Notes: generated by a model from the sequence alone, not told the origin. Positions 1 through 5,790 are shown, counted from the first letter of the stretch. The stretch is DNA of 8,893 bases from JAILZP01 sp037444185 (GCA_037444185.1 JBBIMW010000062.1:1-8893), one strand, 5' to 3'. A program made the numbers and translations.

Positions 1-291
1 TTCGGCGCCCACGACCCCCGCATAGTGATGATCGACGGCTACCGGGTGGACGCCTCCCCCAGCGGATACATGCTTTTCGTTCCCCATATCGACAAGCCCA
101 GAATCATCGGGCCGGTGGGAACACTTATCGGTGACCACAACATTAACATCGCTTCCATGCAGGTGGGCCGGAAGGAGATCGGAGGCAGGGCGGTGATGTT
201 GCTGTCGGTGGACGGGGAGGTGCCGGAGGGCACACTGAAGGCCATTGCCGGCATTGACGGGATAATAGATGTAAAAATGATTAAGTTGTAA
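1..291 (+). CDS. serA: D-3-phosphoglycerate dehydrogenase, C-terminal ACT domain (5' truncated by window)
   Basis: The reading frame is open from base 1 and ends with TAA at 289-291, so only the last 96 residues are visible. They form a typical ACT domain: a beta strand (YMLFVPHIDKP), then the GPVGTLIGDHNINIASMQVG segment, then GGRAVMLLSVDGEVP, and a final strand ending DVKMIKL. This is the C-terminal regulatory domain of long-form SerA, which oxidises 3-phosphoglycerate to 3-phosphohydroxypyruvate in the first step of serine synthesis; in many SerA enzymes the domain binds serine for feedback inhibition. The catalytic NAD-binding part lies upstream of the window. The call rests on the ACT sequence and on serS lying downstream. 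Other ACT proteins are possible but fit less well. A strong terminator follows 15 bases after the stop. Confidence 0.9.
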   Translation, partial: FGAHDPRIVMIDGYRVDASPSGYMLFVPHIDKPRIIGPVGTLIGDHNINIASMQVGRKEIGGRAVMLLSVDGEVPEGTLKAIAGIDGIIDVKMIKL

Positions 292-306
292 AAATACTTT
301 TATCAG

Positions 307-333
307 AAAGCCGCCCGACCGGGCGGCTTTTTT
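307..333 (+). terminator. Rho-independent terminator of serA
   Basis: A perfect 10-bp stem (AAAGCCGCCC at 307-316 with GGGCGGCTTT at 321-330) has a 4-base loop, GACC. The run of six T at 328-333 starts inside the 3' arm. It sits 15 bases after the serA stop, so it separates serA transcription from the CAP-protein gene. Confidence 0.95.
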
Positions 334-435
334 CCATTTCATACCGTATTGCCGCAAATAAAAGAAAAATGCATAATTATAAGTCCCGGCAAGCTGTCTT
401 TCCGGCAAGCCCCGGGTACTGCCCCGGATCCCGGT

Positions 436-464
436 TTGCCGCCGTGGCCGCAATAAATTATAAT
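436..464 (+). promoter_or_regulatory. Putative sigma-A-type promoter of the CAP-domain gene
   Basis: A perfect TATAAT at 459-464 lies 17 bases after TTGCCG (436-441, four of six matches to TTGACA). The start codon is 41 bases downstream of the -10 box. The -35 box lies in an arm of an inverted repeat, TTTGCC (435-440) with GGCAAA (469-474), which brackets the -10. CCGGCAAGC also occurs twice upstream as a direct repeat (386-394 and 402-410). These could be binding sites, but no regulator is identified. Confidence 0.55.
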
Positions 465-505
465 AACTGGCAAATAAATTAATTACCAGGAAAAGGTGGG
501 AGTTT

Positions 506-1306
506 ATGACGAAAAAGTTTGCCAGGGCTACCGCCAGCGCCGTTTTTGTTTGCATGCTGTGGGTGTCCGCCGCTCCTTCTTTGGCTTACGGAGTGACACA
601 GCCCATCCGCACCCCCGGCGATTACTACAACGCCGTAATAAATAAAACATCCACACCGGTTTATTACGGTAGTACAGCGATCCCGCCGACCCCGGCCCCG
701 GCTCCAATTCCGGCCCCGACCCCGGCCCCTCCGGCCGTGAAACCGGTCACCACCCCTGCCGATTACTATAGTACCGTATTGAATAAGCCGTCTGCGCCTG
801 TATATTACGGGAAAACTCCGGCGCCGGCACCTTCCGGCCCCACGGCACCTCCGGCCGGTGAAACTCCGGTGACGCAGCCTTCCCCAGCTCCCCAGTCCCC
901 TCCGGCCCCCCAGTCCCCCAGCGGGCTGACCGCTTCCGAGTCCCGCCTGTTTGATATGATTAACAGCTCCCGCGCAAATGAAGGGAGGCCGCCGGTGGAA
1001 ATAGACATGAAGCTGGTGGAGATCGCCAGGATTAAGGCCAAGGACATGATTGACAACAACTATTTCGGCCATACTTCCCCCACGTACGGGACTCCCGGAC
1101 AAATGCTCAGGAGGTTCGGCGTCGGCTTCCGGAGCGCCGGCGAGAACCTGTGCAAAGCGGGAGACGTATACAAGGCCCATCTGCTGCTTTTAAACAGCTC
1201 CGGGCACCGGGAAATAATGATGAACCCCAATTACAAAAAAGTGGGGGTGGCCGTGGTGCCAAAGGGCAGCTATATTATTGTGGTGGAGATATTTGTCCAA
1301 CCTTGA
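506..1306 (+). CDS. Secreted CAP-domain (SCP/YkwD-like) protein with Tyr-rich repeats
   Basis: The 266-residue product starts at ATG 506, with AAGGTGGG at 493-500 as ribosome binding site. Residues 1-27 form a signal peptide (basic MTKKFAR, hydrophobic stretch, likely cleavage after SLA), so the protein is exported. Residues 28-139 are a Pro/Ala-rich linker carrying two copies of a module reading TP-DYY--V-NK-S-PVYYG (36-55 and 83-102). Residues about 145-266 are a CAP domain: HTSP with His189, AGENL with Glu213, and SSGHREIMM with His234, matching the His-Glu-His site of the family. Bacterial CAP proteins of this type are extracellular or spore-associated; their biochemical role is mostly unknown. 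The repeats may anchor the protein to the wall or coat (inference). The CotE-like gene downstream makes a spore-envelope role plausible. Confidence 0.85.
   Translation: MTKKFARATASAVFVCMLWVSAAPSLAYGVTQPIRTPGDYYNAVINKTSTPVYYGSTAIPPTPAPAPIPAPTPAPPAVKPVTTPADYYSTVLNKPSAPVYYGKTPAPAPSGPTAPPAGETPVTQPSPAPQSPPAPQSPSGLTASESRLFDMINSSRANEGRPPVEIDMKLVEIARIKAKDMIDNNYFGHTSPTYGTPGQMLRRFGVGFRSAGENLCKAGDVYKAHLLLLNSSGHREIMMNPNYKKVGVAVVPKGSYIIVVEIFVQP
611..811 (+). repeat. Duplicated 20-residue Tyr-rich module inside the CAP-protein gene
   Basis: Copies at 611-670 and 752-811 encode TPGDYYNAVINKTSTPVYYG and TPADYYSTVLNKPSAPVYYG. They match at 13 of 20 residues and are separated by a Pro/Ala-rich linker. The DNA copies have drifted at many third positions, so the duplication is old and held by protein-level selection. 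Confidence 0.8.
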
Positions 1307-1330
1307 GTGAAACCGGATCCTCCGGGCCAC

Positions 1331-1361
1331 TTGTAACATACTTGCCATCACAGAATATAAT
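1331..1361 (+). promoter_or_regulatory. Possible promoter of the acidic-repeat gene
   Basis: A perfect TATAAT at 1356-1361 continues as TATAATAAC, the same nine bases as at 459-467. The best -35 candidate is TTGTAA (1331-1336), with a long 19-base spacer, so the -35 is doubtful. A perfect 7-bp inverted repeat, CTTGCCA (1341-1347) and TGGCAAG (1381-1387), brackets the -10, echoing the layout before the CAP gene. Confidence 0.4.
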
Positions 1362-1410
1362 AACCAGAAATACTTTAAATTGGCAAGACAAAGGCGAGGA
1401 GGGTTAATTA

Positions 1411-1914
1411 ATGGACCAGATGGACCTGGCCGCGGAGCATCCGGCCGTTGCAGAAAATGATTCGGAACGGCGCCCGTGCGAAATGGAGGAGAAGGGGGCC
1501 CCTGAAGGCGAAAAGGACCGGGCCGGAATGGCTGAAGGTACGGAGATGAAAAAGGAGGAGCCGGAGGAAGAGATTGGCGGCTTGAAGGAAGAGCCGGCAG
1601 AAGAGACTGATGTATTGAAGGAAGAGCCGGCGGCGGTCATAAGCAATAAAGAGAAGCCGTCAATCTGCCGCAAAGAAAACTCTTTGGTGAGACGGAGGCA
1701 CTCTTCCAGAGCGGCGGCGGAGGGCTGTCAATGCTCATTAACCGCGCCGGGCCCGGCAATATTGCCGGAAAATGTGGTGGAATACTACAAACAGTTCGGT
1801 CTGAATGACAGGGAGGTGCAATTTATATTTCAGGCGCATGCCGCAGAGGTGCCGGCCAAGCCGGAGCTGTTGCCGGCCGGGCTTGAGGCCGGAAAGGTGA
1901 GAAAAAGCCGCTGA
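1411..1914 (+). CDS. Acidic low-complexity hypothetical protein with 11-residue KEEP repeats
   Basis: I do not recognise this 167-residue protein. The start at ATG 1411 is supported by GAGGAGGG at 1396-1403. Residues 1-80 are very rich in Glu and hold three KEEP units exactly 11 residues apart (from 48, 59 and 70). A middle stretch is basic (VRRRHSSR near 93-100) with a CQC pair at 106-108. Residues 117-146 look folded and possibly conserved (LPENVVEYYKQFGLNDREVQ, then an aromatic FIFQ). There is no signal peptide or membrane segment, so it is probably cytoplasmic. It lies 104 bases after the CAP gene with its own possible promoter, and 55 bases before the CotE-like gene, with which it is probably co-transcribed. 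By position it could be a coat or coat-assembly protein; that is inference only. The low-complexity half weakens any similarity-based call. Confidence 0.7.
   Translation: MDQMDLAAEHPAVAENDSERRPCEMEEKGAPEGEKDRAGMAEGTEMKKEEPEEEIGGLKEEPAEETDVLKEEPAAVISNKEKPSICRKENSLVRRRHSSRAAAEGCQCSLTAPGPAILPENVVEYYKQFGLNDREVQFIFQAHAAEVPAKPELLPAGLEAGKVRKSR
1552..1638 (+). repeat. 33-bp in-frame tandem repeat (2.6 copies)
   Basis: Units begin at 1552, 1585 and 1618. Each opens with AAGGA(G/A)GAGCCGG and encodes KEEP followed by a variable acidic or hydrophobic tail ending in Leu. The third unit is partial (KEEPAAV). Confidence 0.75.
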
Positions 1915-1969
1915 AAACGGGGCGGGAAAGACGGCGCGGGCCAAGGCCACTACAAAGAGAGGGATAACA

Positions 1970-2761
1970 ATGTCCAAACAGATTCTTGCCGGCGCGAAAA
2001 AAAATTTCTGGTCTTTACTCACCTTTTCCCTGGCCGGCTACCCGGCGGCCTGCAAGATGGCGAATATCAACCTGTTCGCGGAATTGTTCTGTGAAAAAAC
2101 GGTACTGGTATTCGGCACCTACGATATAGTTTTTTTAATCCAGAAGAAAAACCGAAGCGGCCTGAACAGTCCTGAATTTAATGTTTCGACAGTCACCCGG
2201 GCCTTTTCTGAAAAAATCCCCCTTACCGGGGCCTGGGTGTCAAGGGCCCCGCACGGAAATGTGGATGTGCGGGCGGGATTCAGCCGGGAGCCGCGGGTTC
2301 ACGTCAGGCCCGGCAGGCGGACCAGCCTGAAACTGGGGGATTTTTTCAAAAGCTTGTTTTTTAGAAGGGCTTGTGTGGAAATTCAGGTGGAAAGCGAAAT
2401 AGCGGTGGAGATACTGCCGGCGGAAAATTCCGCTCCGGAAACGGCCCCGGCCGGCCTTCCGGAGAAAAAGAGGGGGGATGCCGCCGGGGAGGGGAATAGC
2501 TCCGGCTTGGATGTACTGGCGGAACAGGTGGCCAGAATACTCAGCCTGGGGGAAGAGAAAAAAGGCAAATTCAGGGTTTTTGCCCGGCAGGAAGCCGGGG
2601 GGGAGGCCCGGCGCCCGGGGGCCGTCTCCCCGGACGCTATGAAAATATCAGGCCGGGACTATGAAAAAATGGACCCGGGGCGCATTCCGAGCCGTCCCGG
2701 CTTGGCAGGAGCGTTTGTGCAGGATGCGCCGCCCCCACGGCCGCCGGGAAAGGGCGGGTGA
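1970..2761 (+). CDS. Putative CotE-like spore coat morphogenetic protein with C-terminal extension
   Basis: This 263-residue protein starts at ATG 1970 behind GAGAGGGA (1957-1964). Residues about 30-150 follow the strand pattern of the outer-coat protein CotE: KTVLVFGTYDIVFLI (43-57; CotE-type proteins have a similar G-YDV-VWY strand), VTRAFSEKIPL (75-85), a VDVRAGFSREPRVHV stretch (98-112), and a closing VEIQVESEIAVEILP (136-150). In Bacillus, CotE lies at the spore surface and directs outer-coat assembly. The usual WY after the GTYD strand is replaced by FL, and residues 151-263 are a Pro/Gly/charged tail not expected in the roughly 180-residue Bacillus protein, apart from one likely amphipathic helix (LDVLAEQVARILSL, 179-192). 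The similarity was judged from memory and is moderate; the protein could belong to another beta-rich spore family. It ends before a short terminator. Confidence 0.5.
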   Translation: MSKQILAGAKKNFWSLLTFSLAGYPAACKMANINLFAELFCEKTVLVFGTYDIVFLIQKKNRSGLNSPEFNVSTVTRAFSEKIPLTGAWVSRAPHGNVDVRAGFSREPRVHVRPGRRTSLKLGDFFKSLFFRRACVEIQVESEIAVEILPAENSAPETAPAGLPEKKRGDAAGEGNSSGLDVLAEQVARILSLGEEKKGKFRVFARQEAGGEARRPGAVSPDAMKISGRDYEKMDPGRIPSRPGLAGAFVQDAPPPRPPGKGG

Positions 2762-2863
2762 GGGGGCAGGGCGATGACGTCCAGTTGGACGGACAAAGAT
2801 TCCCTTTTTCACAAAATAACCCCCCACCCGCCGGATAAGCCCTCATAGCCCCAGTGTACCGTT

Positions 2864-2883
2864 CTCCCAAAAGGGAGTTTTTT
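2864..2883 (+). terminator. Terminator after the CotE-like gene
   Basis: CTCCC (2864-2868), loop AAAA, GGGAG (2873-2877), then six T (2878-2883). The stem is short (5 bp) but is followed by a clean T-run, about 100 bases after the stop. It marks the end of the plus-strand cluster. Confidence 0.7.
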
Positions 2884-2967
2884 CTTCAAAGGAATGCATT
2901 AAATTCTGGATTTTGACTACTTGATTTTGGATTCCAGCCGCCCGAAGGGCGAATTTGTTCTAGAAAG

Positions 2968-3002
2968 CCGGAAAGCAGCGGTTCCGGGCCGCTGCTTTCC
3001 GG
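2968..3002 (-). terminator. Long hairpin terminator of the Cys-rich minus-strand gene
   Basis: A perfect 14-bp inverted repeat (CCGGAAAGCAGCGG at 2968-2981, CCGCTGCTTTCCGG at 2989-3002) with a 7-base loop begins 28 bases past the minus-strand stop. Read on the minus strand it is followed only by CTTTCT, so the U-tract is poor. A second small hairpin (CGCCC, GAA, GGGCG at 2939-2951) follows. Termination is likely but may be leaky; the stem may also protect the mRNA 3' end. Confidence 0.6.
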
Positions 3003-3030
3003 TTGAGGCGGGCAAATTTCTCGCCTACTC

Positions 3031-4005
3031 CTAGGGGTCGATGGTTCCGCTGAGAAGGAAGCCGTCGATGGTGACGGTGTATTCATTCGGCACAGCTGTT
3101 TGCTGGAATACAATGACGCAGGCGGTGGCGCTGTCATGGGCCACGTCTTTGCTGTCGATAAACACCGTCGGCACTGGGAATACCACCGTTTTGCCGCCCA
3201 CGGTGAAGCGGATGGTGTCGATGGCCCCGGCGAAGCCCCCGATATCGGGGAAAAGGGCCGTTCCGGCAGCGTTGGTGGTGGCATTCAGGGTCACGGTGCC
3301 AACGTCCACCTGCCGGATCACCGATACGGTTATACCCGGGATGGGCAAGCCGGCGACGTTGAGTAAAGTGACACTGGGCGGTTCCTGGCATCTCTGGGGC
3401 GGGAAGTTGGGCTCGGGGGGGCAGGGGAACTCGGGCTGCGGCAGGGGGACGCAGGGGTCCTTTTCGCAGAAGCCGTACGAAGGCACCAGCAGTTTGACCA
3501 GGGCCTTCACCTGAATTTCCTTGCACACCTTCACCCGGCAGCAGATGAGCTGGTCCTGGGTGACCGGGTCCGTGGCCAGGTCGCAGTCACAGTCCCCCAC
3601 GGCCAGTATCTGGCACTGCACAAAGGTGCCGGGGGGGGCCCACAGAAGGGCCTGGGTTACGGTTTGCAGCGTGATCACAAAGGGACCGCAGACCACCACT
3701 CCTCCCACCAGCACAGTAACGCTGACCTGCACCTGCTGCAGCACCCGGACCGGCCTGAAGAAGGGAGGGTTGAAGGGGCCGAAGCCGATAAAGAAGCACA
3801 CGGCGCTGTTGGGCACCACCTGGCAGTCAATCACGGCGCCGGCGGGTATCGGGGCGGGGCAGAAATCGGCGGCCCTGACACAGCTACCCAGAATATCTTC
3901 GGCTATGCACTGGTCATAGACCTTGAATACTTCAATGCAGTCCTTTTCGGTAAAGGGCGGGCATCCTTCGGGCGGCGGCGGGCACTTGCCTGGTTTAATG
4001 GGCAT
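3031..4005 (-). CDS. Cysteine-rich probable spore-envelope protein with C-terminal Ig-like domain
   Basis: This 324-residue protein starts at the minus-strand ATG 4005-4003, eight bases after a perfect AAGGAGGT, and stops with TAG at 3033-3031. It has 20 cysteines, 19 of them in residues 1-206, and no signal peptide or membrane helix. The N-terminus has CPPPPEGCPP and CIEVFKVYDQC; residues 62-125 are Val-rich beta strands (GFGPFNPPFFRPVRVLQQVQ). Residues 131-185 hold a dense Cys cluster (CDCD, CC, VCKEIQVKALVKLLVPSYGF, then Cys180 and Cys185). A Pro-rich hinge (186-209) leads to a domain at about 210-285 (VTLLNVAGLPIPGITVSV and TTNAAGTALFPDI) typical of Cna-B or carboxypeptidase-regulatory-like Ig folds. 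Cytoplasmic Cys-rich proteins of this kind in spore formers are often cross-linked coat components; this is inference, and I cannot name a family. It diverges from serS and converges on the CotE-like gene. Confidence 0.75.
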   Translation of the reverse strand: MPIKPGKCPPPPEGCPPFTEKDCIEVFKVYDQCIAEDILGSCVRAADFCPAPIPAGAVIDCQVVPNSAVCFFIGFGPFNPPFFRPVRVLQQVQVSVTVLVGGVVVCGPFVITLQTVTQALLWAPPGTFVQCQILAVGDCDCDLATDPVTQDQLICCRVKVCKEIQVKALVKLLVPSYGFCEKDPCVPLPQPEFPCPPEPNFPPQRCQEPPSVTLLNVAGLPIPGITVSVIRQVDVGTVTLNATTNAAGTALFPDIGGFAGAIDTIRFTVGGKTVVFPVPTVFIDSKDVAHDSATACVIVFQQTAVPNEYTVTIDGFLLSGTIDP

Positions 4006-4013
4006 ATGGGTTT

Positions 4014-4021
4014 ACCTCCTT
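4014..4021 (-). promoter_or_regulatory. Perfect Shine-Dalgarno of the Cys-rich gene
   Basis: On the minus strand this reads AAGGAGGT, full complementarity to the 16S 3' end, eight bases before the ATG. It is the strongest ribosome binding site in the window, suggesting high-level production as expected for a structural protein. Confidence 0.85.
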
Positions 4022-4096
4022 ATTTAAATTGAATTTTTATATACAGCCTGGATGTTGCTCCTCCCCCGCATGGAAGAATATCCCAGCTGTTAGTTC

Positions 4097-4125
4097 ATTA
4101 TATGGCAGCACAGTAAAAGTGCCAC
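4097..4125 (-). promoter_or_regulatory. Putative promoter of the Cys-rich gene
   Basis: Minus-strand TATAAT (4102-4097) lies 17 bases after GTGGCA (4125-4120, four of six to TTGACA). The same -10 region reads CATATAAT, close to the CATACAAT -10 of sporulation sigma-E, but no well-placed sigma-E -35 was found. The untranslated leader would be about 85 bases. Either sigma-A or a sporulation factor is possible. Confidence 0.4.
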
Positions 4126-4200
4126 TAAATATAGCATAAAATAACATGAAACAAAAAATTTTTTCCTTCCGGAGATCCCGCGCCGGCTTAAAGCAGGGGG

Positions 4201-4229
4201 TTGTATTCGTGTTAAAAATTGGGTAGATT
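4201..4229 (+). promoter_or_regulatory. Weak candidate promoter of serS
   Basis: TTGTAT (4201-4206) and TAGATT (4224-4229) are exactly 17 bases apart, three and four matches to consensus. The spacing is right but the boxes are weak. No T-box consensus (GGTGG-ACC type) or terminator lies between this site and the start codon. Confidence 0.35.
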
Positions 4230-4269
4230 AATTAAAGACAAGAATTGTTAGTAAGGCGGAGGATATGGC

Positions 4270-5547
4270 ATGATCGACATTAAACTGATTCGCAGCGCCC
4301 CGGAGGCTGTCAGGCAAGCGCTGAAAAACAGGGGATCGGACCTGGACCTGGACCTTCTCCTGGGGCTTGACGAGAGGCGCCGGGAGAACCTGGCGGCGGT
4401 GGAGCAGCTTAAAAACAGACGCAACGTGGTGTCCGAGGAAATAGGCCGGATCAAACAAGGGGGCGGCGGGGCCGGGGAGATGACGGCCGAGATGCGCCGG
4501 GTGTCTTTGCGGATCAAAGAGATGGACGAAGAAGTAAGGCGCATAGAGGAAGAAATACAGGGTCTTATGCTGACTGTGCCCAATGTTCCACATGAAACAG
4601 TGCCGGTGGGCAGGGACGCCAAAGACAACGCCGAAGTGTACCGGCACGGCGAACCCCGGAAATTTGGTTTTTCCCCCAGGGCGCACTGGGACATCGGGGA
4701 AAGCCTGGACATTCTGGACTTTGAGCGGGGGGGGAAGGTCACCGGGACCAGATTCACCTTTTACAAGGGGCCGGGGGCCCGACTGGAGAGGGCGCTGATA
4801 AACTTCATGCTGGACCTGCACACCGGGGAACACGGATATATGGAGATTTTCCCGCCCTTCATGGTGAACAGCGGCAGCATGGCGGGCACCGGGCAGCTGC
4901 CGAAGTTCGCCGGGGACATGTTCAAGGTGGAGGGCACCGATTACTATCTGATACCCACCGCCGAGGTGCCGGTGACCAATATATACGCCGGCGAAATACT
5001 GGACGGCGGAAAGCTCACCATATCCCACTGCGCGTACAGCGCCTGCTTCCGGGCCGAGGCCGGATCCGCGGGCAGGGACACCCGGGGGCTGATCAGACAG
5101 CACCAGTTCAACAAGGTGGAGCTGGTCAAGTTTTCCCGGCCGGAAGATTCTTATGAGGAGCTGGAAAAACTCACTCTGAACGCCCAGAAGGTATTGCAGC
5201 TGCTGGAACTGCCCTACCGGGTGGTGTGTCTGTGCACCGGGGATATGGGTTTCAGCGCGGCCAAAACCTATGACCTGGAAGTGTGGATGCCCAGCTACGG
5301 TGAATACAAAGAAATATCCTCCTGCAGCAATTTTGAGGACTTCCAGTCCCGCAGGGCCAATATCAGATTCCGGGACGGCAAGGGCAAGCCCCGGTTCGTG
5401 CACACCCTGAACGGCTCGGGGCTGGCTGTGGGGCGCACCGTGGCCGCCATTATGGAAAACTGCCAGCAGGAGGACGGCGCCGTTGCAGTCCCCGGGGCGC
5501 TGGTGAGTTATATGGGCGGAGTGAAGAAAATCGGCAAGGCAGGATGA
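4270..5547 (+). CDS. serS: Seryl-tRNA synthetase
   Basis: SerS charges tRNA-Ser (and tRNA-Sec) with serine using ATP, in the cytoplasm, as a class II homodimer. The 425-residue length is normal. Residues 1-100 form the tRNA-binding helical arm: MIDIKLIRSAPEAVRQAL, then a coiled coil rich in Glu, Arg and Lys, ending VPNVPHETVPVG. The catalytic domain shows motif 1 (RLERALINFMLDLHTGEHGY), the serine-binding TAE loop (229-231, PTAEVPVTN), motif 2 (FRAEAGSAGRDTRG from residue 260), EISSCSNFEDFQSRRANIR, and motif 3 (GSGLAVGRT at 382-390). All key signature residues are present. The ATG at 4270 is seven bases after GGAGG (4258-4262). An out-of-frame ATG at 4265 would read only two codons. The gene diverges from the Cys-rich gene and is followed by a terminator. 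Confidence 0.97.
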   Translation: MIDIKLIRSAPEAVRQALKNRGSDLDLDLLLGLDERRRENLAAVEQLKNRRNVVSEEIGRIKQGGGGAGEMTAEMRRVSLRIKEMDEEVRRIEEEIQGLMLTVPNVPHETVPVGRDAKDNAEVYRHGEPRKFGFSPRAHWDIGESLDILDFERGGKVTGTRFTFYKGPGARLERALINFMLDLHTGEHGYMEIFPPFMVNSGSMAGTGQLPKFAGDMFKVEGTDYYLIPTAEVPVTNIYAGEILDGGKLTISHCAYSACFRAEAGSAGRDTRGLIRQHQFNKVELVKFSRPEDSYEELEKLTLNAQKVLQLLELPYRVVCLCTGDMGFSAAKTYDLEVWMPSYGEYKEISSCSNFEDFQSRRANIRFRDGKGKPRFVHTLNGSGLAVGRTVAAIMENCQQEDGAVAVPGALVSYMGGVKKIGKAG

Positions 5548-5559
5548 TGTTCCGTGATG

Positions 5560-5588
5560 TTGACACTGGGGGGAGTATTTGTTAATAT
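5560..5588 (+). promoter_or_regulatory. Promoter-like site downstream of serS
   Basis: A perfect TTGACA (5560-5565), a 17-base spacer and TAATAT (5583-5588, four of six) start 13 bases after the serS stop. Transcription would begin near 5595 and meet the terminator at 5633-5674 after about 40 bases. It may drive a short RNA or a leader of the FAD-dehydrogenase gene. TTGACA also forms one arm of the inverted repeat GTTGACA (5559-5565) / TGTCAAC (5602-5608). Confidence 0.5.
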
Positions 5589-5632
5589 TTATACGTTCGG
5601 TTGTCAACAAAAATGTGTTTTTTATCCCTGAA

Positions 5633-5674
5633 CTCAAAAGGCCCGGCGATACTGAGGCCCTTTGAGGTTTTTTT
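5633..5674 (+). terminator. Terminator between serS and the FAD-dehydrogenase gene
   Basis: CTCAAAAGGCC (5633-5643) pairs with GGCCCTTTGAG (5656-5666) with one A-C mismatch, a 12-base loop, and a run of seven T at 5668-5674. It ends serS transcription and also lies between the promoter at 5560 and the next gene, so it could work as an attenuator. Confidence 0.8.
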
Positions 5675-5775
5675 GTGGCATAGGAAACGTTCATCTTCTT
5701 TCAGTGGGCAATGTAAAATTAAAATGTCCGTAATAAATTATTCTTTTGGATGAATTTATTCCTTTGTCGGGGACA

Positions 5776-5790
5776 GGGGGGTTCTATTTG
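5776..5790 (+). promoter_or_regulatory. Ribosome binding site deciding a TTG start
   Basis: A G-run, GGGGGG (5776-5781, preceded by GGGACA), lies six bases before TTG 5788. The upstream in-frame TTG at 5746 has only AT-rich DNA before it. This favours 5788 as the start and gives an N-terminus beginning just before the FAD-binding strand, as usual in the family. Confidence 0.65.

Noticed and set aside
479..1180. 233-codon minus-strand frame opposite the CAP gene
   Set aside because: Its Arg/Gly-rich product mirrors the Pro/Ala-rich linker codons, and the plus-strand frame has a signal peptide, CAP motifs and a ribosome binding site.
3041..4032. Several plus-strand frames opposite the Cys-rich gene
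   Set aside because: The minus-strand frame has a perfect Shine-Dalgarno, promoter, terminator and ordered Cys spacing; the plus-strand frames have none of these.
4006..4269. T-box riboswitch before serS
   Set aside because: Looked for because it is common in Firmicutes; no T-box consensus sequence or terminator hairpin was found in the gap.
4265..4273. ATG at 4265 as the serS start
   Set aside because: It is out of frame and meets a stop after two codons; ATG 4270 has correct spacing from GGAGG.
4228..5694. 488-codon open frame on the minus strand opposite serS
   Set aside because: It lies entirely opposite a gene with all SerS signatures, runs into the terminator region, is rich in His/Pro/Gly typical of antisense translation of GC-rich genes, and has no ribosome binding site.
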